Source of the DNA: Prevotellaceae bacterium
Lineage (GTDB): Bacteria; Bacteroidota; Bacteroidia; Bacteroidales; UBA932
Direction: 5' to 3'
Length of the DNA: 35,515 bases
Assembly (NCBI GenBank): GCA_031276235.1
Contig: JAISNL010000051.1
Coordinates: 1 to 35,515 of the forward strand
Both the position numbers and the translations under genes were made by a program. This document shows, one piece after another, positions 10,478-17,595 of this stretch. The notes under the pieces were generated by a model. The model ran no database searches, was not told the origin of the DNA, and was given only the letters and a program-made list of their open reading frames with translations. Numbering within the stretch: the stretch's first letter is position 1; each line of letters opens with the position of its first letter.

Positions 10478-11449
10478 AACCGTATTCTTTTTTTTGTTTT
10501 CAAATATTTGCAGATTTGCGGTGTTGCGTTCCCAAAATACGCCATTTGAATATCCCTGTATGTTGCTGTCTTTATCGGCTATTTGCAAGCGTTTTTCAGC
10601 AATGCAGCAATATTCTTCGTTCATTTCGATACCGACATACCGCCTGTTCAATTTTTTGGCGACAACAGAAGTAGTTCCCGAACCGAGAAAAGGGTCAAAA
10701 ACAATTCCATGTTCTGGGCAACCGGACAATATCAGTTTGGCTATCAATTTTTCGGGTTTTTGCGTAGGGTGGTCTGTATTTTCGGGCATCGACCAGTATG
10801 GAATGCTTATATCATCCCAAAAGTTGGATGGACATGTGAGCCTGAAATTTCCTTCGACTGTTTCTTCCCAGTCTTTTGGTTTTCCGTCTTGACGGTATGG
10901 AGCGATAACTTTTCTTTTTTGCCTCACCGACTTTATGTCAAAATAGTAATCATTCACATTTTTCACTCCAAACCAAATATCTTCCATTGCGTTTTTCCAG
11001 TTGTGCGTAGCGCCTCTGCCTTTTTCTCGCTGCCATGTGATGCGGTTGATTACTGTCAGATTTTCGCTCATTACCTGTTGCAGCGCAGATGTGCATTTCC
11101 AGTCTCCGCACAAATATAACGAGCCGTTGGGTTTGAGCATCGACACGATGCGTGGAAACCATGAACGCAAATAATCAGAATATTTGTCTTGCGACGAAGA
11201 TTTGAATTTGAAGCCGTTAAATTCTTTGGTCAGATTATAGGGCGGGTCAATAATAATCAGGTCGGCAAACTGTTGAGGCATGAAATCAATAATATCAAAC
11301 AAATCGTTATTGATGGTTTTATTAATAATATTTTCCTCTTTGATATTGTTTACGCCTTTCAAATTGCACAGTTTTCTATAGAAATATACATATTCGGAGG
11401 ATGTAAGAACAATTGTTTTATTTCGGGGCGACTTCTCTTTTTTTGTCAT
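10472..11449 (-). CDS. Site-specific DNA methyltransferase (N6-adenine/N4-cytosine, beta-class motif order)
   Basis: IIDPPYNL catalytic motif before FDPFLGSGTTSVVAKKLNRRYVGIE SAM motif; HPTQKPEKL. Confidence 0.9.
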   Translation of the reverse strand: MTKKEKSPRNKTIVLTSSEYVYFYRKLCNLKGVNNIKEENIINKTINNDLFDIIDFMPQQFADLIIIDPPYNLTKEFNGFKFKSSSQDKYSDYLRSWFPRIVSMLKPNGSLYLCGDWKCTSALQQVMSENLTVINRITWQREKGRGATHNWKNAMEDIWFGVKNVNDYYFDIKSVRQKRKVIAPYRQDGKPKDWEETVEGNFRLTCPSNFWDDISIPYWSMPENTDHPTQKPEKLIAKLILSGCPEHGIVFDPFLGSGTTSVVAKKLNRRYVGIEMNEEYCCIAEKRLQIADKDSNIQGYSNGVFWERNTANLQIFENKKKNTVK

Positions 11450-11486
11450 TTTATTTGGTTTTAGTAAAGATGTTTAATATTACAGA

Positions 11487-11906
11487 TTATGTTTCAATTG
11501 TAATGATTCGTTTTCCATTATCTGTTTCTTCTATTTTCACTGCAAAGGCATCATCGGGCAACAACTGCTCTATTTTCTCCGACCATTCTACAAGGCATAG
11601 ATTATTGCCGTAAAAATATTCTTCATATCCCAAATCATAAACTTCATCAATTTTATTTATGCGATAAAAATCAAAATGAAAAACCGACCCGCCTGCGGCT
11701 CGGCGATATTCGTTTACAAGCGCAAATGTAGGACTGTTCACAACATCCGTAACATTAAGCTGTCGGCATATTTCTTTTATAACTGTTGTTTTGCCTGCTC
11801 CCATTTTACCGTAAAATGCGATAATATGTCTGTCGCCGGCTACATTAAGCAAAACCTTGACGGCGTCTGCAAGTCCTGTTAAATCGGGTATTTCTATCGA
11901 AAGCAT
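11487..11906 (-). CDS. tsaE: tRNA threonylcarbamoyladenosine biosynthesis ATPase TsaE
   Basis: GKMGAGKTTVIKEICRQL P-loop, SPTFALVNEY, HFDFYRI. Confidence 0.92.
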   Translation of the reverse strand: MLSIEIPDLTGLADAVKVLLNVAGDRHIIAFYGKMGAGKTTVIKEICRQLNVTDVVNSPTFALVNEYRRAAGGSVFHFDFYRINKIDEVYDLGYEEYFYGNNLCLVEWSEKIEQLLPDDAFAVKIEETDNGKRIITIET

Positions 11907-12115
11907 TTTATTTTATATTTATTATGACTGTTTATCAGTTACAAAGTAATGGACACATCAAATTATCCAACTATTCATACTGAAAAACAGCGGCAAGTTA
12001 TAAAAAATTTTCAGAACCAAAAAACAGAAGAAAAAATATTTGTTGCAGAAATTTTATAGATATATTTAACCCTGAACCGATTAAACTCAATTCTGCAGAT
12101 TTGTATTGGCACATA

Positions 12116-12204
12116 TTAAAAAGGTATATACGTTTTATGTGAAATGTATATACCTTTTGAATGAAATGTATATACGTTTTTTTCTAAATGTATATACGAT
12201 TTTG
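12116..12204. repeat. Four tandem palindromic repeats with a GTATATAC core and exact 22-bp period
   Basis: GTATATAC at 12124, 12146, 12168 and 12190; flanks approximate AAAnGTATATACnTTT. Confidence 0.85.
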
Positions 12205-12254
12205 AGGAAGGATATGTGAATAGTTTTAACGCACCAATTCTGTTAATTTAGAAA

Positions 12255-12683
12255 TTATTCGTTGGACTTTGTCTTTTTTATATATTCAATATATTCCTCA
12301 AAAGTAACTTTGTTTCCTTCTTTGATAACTTCAATATATGAGTCTATTAAAGCATTAAGATTCTCTGCTGATATTTTATCTTCGTTTTCTTGTTCATTGG
12401 GTAATAATATGAGATTACTGTATGTTCTAAATATTGTTTTTCTAAATTGATCTGTATCAGATAATACATTGCGGATATATTTATTTGTTTTATTTTTGTT
12501 AAAGTTAGATATAATCCACCCCACAAGCACAGCTCCTAACCCTGCAAATATTGCATGCCCAATAGGATCTCTGTTTCTATAACTTTGCAATACAGTAATT
12601 GCTGGCGTAGATGCAAAAACTACATTTGATAATACAAACAAAAAACCGAATAAAAATACTGTTTTTAAAATAATTTTTTTCAT
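12255..12683 (-). CDS. Hypothetical membrane protein
   Basis: 142-aa ORF with an N-terminal hydrophobic segment MKKIILKTVFLFGFLFVLSNVVFAS and a second TM HAIFAGLGAVLVGWIISNF. Confidence 0.55.
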   Translation of the reverse strand: MKKIILKTVFLFGFLFVLSNVVFASTPAITVLQSYRNRDPIGHAIFAGLGAVLVGWIISNFNKNKTNKYIRNVLSDTDQFRKTIFRTYSNLILLPNEQENEDKISAENLNALIDSYIEVIKEGNKVTFEEYIEYIKKTKSNE

Positions 12684-12773
12684 TTTTTTTACTTTTTAAT
12701 TTTTCCTTACTCGTAAGGCTTTTCAGGTTACGCCTCGTTTTTAGAGATGGTTACTGAACTCCATCTATTGCCC

Positions 12774-13046
12774 AAAACTCAAATCCAATTTGAGATACGC
12801 ACATAAAAAAAGCGCGGACAAAATTTCTATTATCCGTTTTGTGAGGTTCTCAACTACCTAATCAACCAAATAACGAGTAAATGTCCACGCCGAAAATGGC
12901 GTGAACGACTATCATTACTCTTGGTTGATTTTGAAATTGTTGAGATTTCACAAAACCAGAATACCAGATAAACGCTTTTCCCAATAATATTAAAATGTGC
13001 GTACTGTTTGCCTGTTTTAATCCATAAGCATACAATATTTACATTA
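12774..13046 (-). ncRNA. Putative structured RNA (6S-RNA-like rod with central bubble); ends approximate
   Basis: Seven collinear nested helices between 12796 and 13003, TAACTTTG -7 box on the minus strand (13059-13052), terminator-like hairpin CTCAAAT-TGG-ATTTGAG-TTTT (12794-12774). Confidence 0.5.
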
Positions 13047-13239
13047 TGAGTGCAAAGTTATAACATTATTTTATAATAATGCATATTTTTACGAAAAATT
13101 TCACAGCAGGTAATTTCAAGTAGTAAATGCAACTATAATTTTCTTTGTGCTATAAGATTTTGCCTGCCTGAATTTTCAATTTTTTGAACATGAAAACATC
13201 TCTCAAAATTATGTCGCGATAAGTATCACACAGTTCTTT

Positions 13240-15852
13240 TTACAGTTTCCATTGCAGCGGTACGCTTAATTTGAGATTGAAATGTCGTCCGATATTGTAA
13301 ATTCCATCATTTTTGTAGCGCGACAAATGGTCGTAATACGTTTTGTTAAGTAAATTGTTTGCGGCGACATTCAACATCAGTTTTTGCCTGTTCCATCTTA
13401 ATTCAAACACCAAGCCTGCATTAAGTAAAAAATAATCGCCTGTCGGCAGTTCGTATTCGGCAATGCGAGTTTGTTCAAACGAATAGATACATTGCAAATA
13501 AATTGAAAGTCTATTTATTGTTTTGTTCCACAAAAAATTTGAACTGATATTGGCATTTATCTTTTGCGAAGGCATTAAAGGCAAATCGTTGTGTTTGTTG
13601 CGTCCGAAAGTATTACTGTACGAAGCATCAATATGCAGCCAGTCGAGCGGATGAGGATGCAAATGCAATCCTGTTTCGCCGCCGTACAGATAAGCATCCG
13701 TTTGATTATAATAATATACAGGCATATCGTCTATTTCCATATCGGATGGTTGCAGATAAATATAATTTCGTATATAATTAAAATAAGGATTTATAAACAG
13801 TTCCAAATGTTCCGATTTATAAATCAGAGAAGCATCGAGTTGATAGCTATTTTCGGTTTTGAGTTGAGTATTTCCAATTTCGTAACGATTTGTTCCTTCG
13901 TGAGCGCCATTGCTCAACAATTCAAACATGTTCGGGGAGCGATAACCCGACGAAAAAGTTGTACGAAACGACAGTTTGTCGTTCAAGGGTTGAAAAATGC
14001 CTGTTGAAAAATTCAATGCAAAATACGATTTTGAAAATGACGGGATATAACCTTCTTCATCTTTCGTTCCGTGTTCTTTACCCGAAATATGGCGTCCATC
14101 TATGCGTAAGCCTGCCATCAGGTAAGCTTTTTCGGAATAGTGGAAATCGGACACTGCAAATATACCCATATCAGATGTGGCAGCATCGGGTATCAGCATT
14201 TCTTCGCCTTTGTTTTTATTGGTTTGATACATTCCCTGACTTCCTATTGTCAACGTCCAGCGTTCGCTAATACGCGGCGAATACCATTTTGCATTATACG
14301 AAAATGTATTCAAGTTCATATCCAGCGCGGCTGTGCCATCTTCAAATTCTTTTCTGCTGTTGGAAATATATCCTGCATCTATTTTCAATTTTGAATTATT
14401 GGCAAAAAAGAATGTATTTTCGGAACTTACCAAATGTGTAGTCAAATCTTGAAAAGGCGATAATGGTTTGCGTCCGTTGGAATAAGGTTCTTCTTCTCCG
14501 CCTTCTTCTGCTTCAGTAAGTCCGTATTTTTCATTCAAAAAACTGTATTTTAACGAAGTTATGAACTTGTCGCCCGTGTATCCCAATACTGTTTTGAAAT
14601 CGCCTGTGCGGAAACGGCTGTTGTTTACAAAATTTTTATTGCCATCGGTATAATCTTTATGCGTTGTATAGCCGCCGAACAAGTTCAAATGAAAACGATT
14701 TTTTGACAATTTGAAGGCGCCTGTATTTCTCAAGCCTTTGGTATTTGTGTTATATTCCGAACTTAAAACGCTTTCTATGCCGTTTTCTTTTGCATAGCGT
14801 TCATCAACAAAATAGAGAATACCGCCCAAAGCATCGCTGCCGTATAAAAGCGATACAGGACCTTTAATAATTTCAACCTGTTCGTATCCGTTTTCGTCAA
14901 GCCCCAAGCCGTGTTCATCGCCCCATTGCTGATTTTCAATTCTTAATCCCTGCGAAAATACTGCTATACGATTTCCGCTAAGACCGCGAATAACAGGTTT
15001 TCCTATTCCCGTACCTGTACTCCAGTTACTGATGCCCGCTACGTTTGTCAATTTTTCCGCAAGCGATAATCCGTTCAATTCGGCGTTATGATTCAGCGTT
15101 AATTTTTCAACATTCACCACGTTTTCGCCTTGCAATCGCGATGAATTTTCGGAAACTACAATTTCCTGCAATTCATGTATCGATGGTTCAAGCAAAATCA
15201 CCTGATTGATATTCTGCGGCGACAGCGTTCCCAAATAAGTTTTGTATCCTACATACGAAATCTGCACAAAAAGCGGTTGTGAAGATGTAGTGATATAAAA
15301 ATTTCCTGATTCGTCAGTATATGTACCTGTTTTCGTATCTGGAAAATAAACATTTGCAAAGGCGACAGGCTCGCTGGTATTTTTATCGGCAACTTTGATT
15401 TGGTTTTGCGCAAACATATTTGCCTGTGCAAAACAAAGCATAAAAATTATGCAAACAGTTTTAATAACCGGTTGACATTTTGCGCACAAACCCGAAATAA
15501 GATAAGATATTGACGATATGCTGTAGCCTTGCGGAAGTTTCGGCGCCGCAACAGATTCATCTATACATGTAACCGTATCGCATTTCATACAGCGAAAATG
15601 CAGATGATTGTCGTTGTGATTGTTAATAGAGCAGTCGCGGCAAAGAGCATAATATGTTTTTCCGTTTTCGCTCGAAATTTTATGCACTTTGGCATCATTG
15701 CAAAAGCTTTGCAGGATGCGGTAAATAGTAACTCTGTCAATTGAACCCGACAATTGTTTTTCGATATCTTCGTGGCAAAGAGCCGAGTTTGAATTTTCTA
15801 AAATACTCATTACCATTTGTTTTGTTTTGGTATTTCTTCTCTGTTTTTCCAT
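13240..15852 (-). CDS. Fusion ORF: N-terminal Fur/Zur-family metalloregulator (about residues 1-127), internal signal-peptide-like segment (about 129-149), carboxypeptidase-regulatory-like domain, TonB-dependent outer-membrane receptor plug and barrel (ZnuD-like)
   Basis: HEDIEKQLSGSIDRVTIYRILQSF winged helix, HFRCMKC and GLCAKC zinc CxxC motifs, then KTVCIIFMLCFAQANMFAQ, PVAFANVYFPDTKTGTYTDESGNF, VIRGLSGNRIAVFSQGLR, VEIIKGPVSLLYGSDALGGILYF, SSGYRSPNMFELLSNGAHEGTNRYEIGN; no stop codon between the two parts. Confidence 0.88.
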   Translation of the reverse strand: MEKQRRNTKTKQMVMSILENSNSALCHEDIEKQLSGSIDRVTIYRILQSFCNDAKVHKISSENGKTYYALCRDCSINNHNDNHLHFRCMKCDTVTCIDESVAAPKLPQGYSISSISYLISGLCAKCQPVIKTVCIIFMLCFAQANMFAQNQIKVADKNTSEPVAFANVYFPDTKTGTYTDESGNFYITTSSQPLFVQISYVGYKTYLGTLSPQNINQVILLEPSIHELQEIVVSENSSRLQGENVVNVEKLTLNHNAELNGLSLAEKLTNVAGISNWSTGTGIGKPVIRGLSGNRIAVFSQGLRIENQQWGDEHGLGLDENGYEQVEIIKGPVSLLYGSDALGGILYFVDERYAKENGIESVLSSEYNTNTKGLRNTGAFKLSKNRFHLNLFGGYTTHKDYTDGNKNFVNNSRFRTGDFKTVLGYTGDKFITSLKYSFLNEKYGLTEAEEGGEEEPYSNGRKPLSPFQDLTTHLVSSENTFFFANNSKLKIDAGYISNSRKEFEDGTAALDMNLNTFSYNAKWYSPRISERWTLTIGSQGMYQTNKNKGEEMLIPDAATSDMGIFAVSDFHYSEKAYLMAGLRIDGRHISGKEHGTKDEEGYIPSFSKSYFALNFSTGIFQPLNDKLSFRTTFSSGYRSPNMFELLSNGAHEGTNRYEIGNTQLKTENSYQLDASLIYKSEHLELFINPYFNYIRNYIYLQPSDMEIDDMPVYYYNQTDAYLYGGETGLHLHPHPLDWLHIDASYSNTFGRNKHNDLPLMPSQKINANISSNFLWNKTINRLSIYLQCIYSFEQTRIAEYELPTGDYFLLNAGLVFELRWNRQKLMLNVAANNLLNKTYYDHLSRYKNDGIYNIGRHFNLKLSVPLQWKL

Positions 15853-15885
15853 AAAATTTATATTATATAATAATTATTAATGCCA

Positions 15886-15929
15886 CAAAGTTACAATAAT
15901 ATTTTAATATTGCAACACTGTTGCAATAT
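15886..15929 (-). promoter_or_regulatory. Promoter with overlapping perfect palindrome (candidate Fur/Zur operator)
   Basis: ATATTGCAACA-C-TGTTGCAATAT (15907-15929); minus-strand TTG-N19-TAACTTTG with the -7 box at 15893-15886; the -33 element lies within the palindrome. Confidence 0.7.
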
Positions 15930-16191
15930 CTTTTTTGGAAAATTATGGATGTCTTATTGACTTTAATCTGAAATAATCAATTATTCCTTGATGAAATTCA
16001 ATCTCTCTGTCAACAGTAATTACAAATAACAATCTGACCTTTGGAAATATTTTCAATATTATAACAACTTTTTCATCATTTTTTTAGTCTATTTGAATAC
16101 TTTAATTCTGTAATTTCATCTGCGGCGCTTCTCATTTTCAATAAAAACATTACCTTTGCGCTCAAACTTATTTAATAATCAAAGATAAATT

Positions 16192-16938
16192 ATGAAATTA
16201 TTGGAAGGAAAAACCGCGGTCATTACAGGAGCAGCTCGCGGAATAGGCAAAGCGATTGCCGTTAAACTTGCTTCGGAAGGAGCAAATATAGCATTTACCG
16301 ATTTAGTGTTAGATGACAACGCAAAGGCAGCAGAAAAAGAAATTGAAACCTTTGGAGTACAGGTCAAAGCATATTCATCCAATGCTGCAAATTTTGAAGA
16401 AACTCATAAAGTTATTGACGAAATAGTGAAAGATTTTGGGCGAATTGATATTCTTGTTAATAATGCAGGCATTACAAAAGACGGGCTTATGATGCGCATG
16501 AGCGAAGCGCAGTGGGATGCCGTATTGACGGTAAACTTAAAATCGGCATTCAATTTTATTCATGCCTGCACTCCGATTATGATGCGTCAGAAGGCAGGAA
16601 GCATTATCAACATGTCAAGCGTTGTCGGCGTTAGTGGTAATGCAGGACAAGCCAATTATTCATCGAGCAAGGCGGGACTGATAGGTTTGGCAAAATCTAT
16701 TGCGCAAGAACTTGGTTCGCGAGGAGTAAGAGCAAATTGCATTGCGCCGGGATTTATTATAACCGAAATGACGGCAAAACTCCCCGAAGATGTAAAAAAA
16801 GGCTGGGCTGAAAAAATTCCATTACGGCGAGGCGGAACTCCCGAAGATGTAGCGAATGTCTGTTTGTTTCTTGCGTCAGACCTTTCCTCGTATGTGAGCG
16901 GACAGGTTATCAACTGTTGCGGCGGAATGAACATGTAA
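16192..16938 (+). CDS. fabG: 3-oxoacyl-[acyl-carrier-protein] reductase FabG
   Basis: TGAARGIGKAIA, NNAGIT, YSSSKAGLIGLAKSIAQE, CIAPGFIITEM. Confidence 0.93.
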   Translation: MKLLEGKTAVITGAARGIGKAIAVKLASEGANIAFTDLVLDDNAKAAEKEIETFGVQVKAYSSNAANFEETHKVIDEIVKDFGRIDILVNNAGITKDGLMMRMSEAQWDAVLTVNLKSAFNFIHACTPIMMRQKAGSIINMSSVVGVSGNAGQANYSSSKAGLIGLAKSIAQELGSRGVRANCIAPGFIITEMTAKLPEDVKKGWAEKIPLRRGGTPEDVANVCLFLASDLSSYVSGQVINCCGGMNM

Positions 16939-17088
16939 TATGCAGCTTGCATTTTGCAGGCAAATCATACGAATAACTTCGATGGCGCGTTAACAACGTT
17001 TATGCTTAACATACTCGGCAAGTCAAAAAACAGTTTCTATTTCAGATACAGTAATCGCTTAAACGAGAGAAATCTCTAAAAATTCATA

Positions 17089-17116
17089 AATACTTCTGTC
17101 GTTTGGCGGAAGTATT
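17089..17116 (+). terminator. Stem-loop, possible terminator downstream of fabG (no U-tract)
   Basis: AATACTTCTGTC-GTTT-GGCGGAAGTATT (12-bp stem including G-U pairs). Confidence 0.3.
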
Positions 17117-17347
17117 GTTATATATTAAGCCAATAAACTTTTCTATCATATCAGATTACAGGCAAACAATATCTGCTATAGAGAAAGCATATCCGTATTA
17201 TTGATGAAAGTCAGCAAAATATTCATCTTCTGATTTTCCTAATTCGTTGACTGTGCGCGTCTTTACGCAGGCTTTGGATTGAAGTAATCCAGAGGAAACA
17301 TATAATACATAAATAAAAACAAATACAAAAAATAATTAATAAAAACA

Positions 17348-17410
17348 TTCTGGATTCGCTAACGCTCGCAATGACGCGCTGCGTGGTGCGGGCGAAAAAA
17401 TTTTTTGCCC
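17348..17410. repeat. REP-like repeat remnant plus GGGCGAAAAAATTTTTTGCCC near-palindrome
   Basis: TTCTGGATTCGCTAACGCTCGCAATGACGCGCTGCGTGG is similar to the repeats at 32785 and 34531. Confidence 0.55.
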
Positions 17411-17595
17411 CTACGGTCTTTTTGTGAATTGGCTGCGTTTCGGCGAGGCTTTCATCCGTTGCTGCAAATGTCTCCGAACCATCGGCGGGACTTTCGGAAA
17501 CAACGGCGGATTACGGGAAAAAACACGAGCGCGGCATGGTTAAGAAAGTATCATGCAATGTGCGACTTTGCTTGGTTGTAAGCATCCGCGTTTGC

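Noticed and set aside
10583-11119. 178-aa plus-strand ORF
   Set aside because: It is antisense to the DNA methyltransferase; shadow ORF.
11950-12111. Short plus-strand reading MDTSNYPTIHTEKQRQVIKNFQNQKTEEKIFVAEIL* followed by PEPIKLNSADLYWHILKRY
   Set aside because: It may be a gene remnant, but it is too short and matches no family I recognise.
12116-12204. CRISPR array interpretation of the 22-bp repeats
   Set aside because: The units are contiguous AT-rich palindromes without unique spacers, and no cas genes are present.
12836-12956. Integron attC-like interpretation of the CTCAAC/GTTGAG and ATCAACC/GGTTGAT arms
   Set aside because: There is no cassette array or IntI, and the helices extend far beyond an attC; a structured RNA explains more of the pairing.
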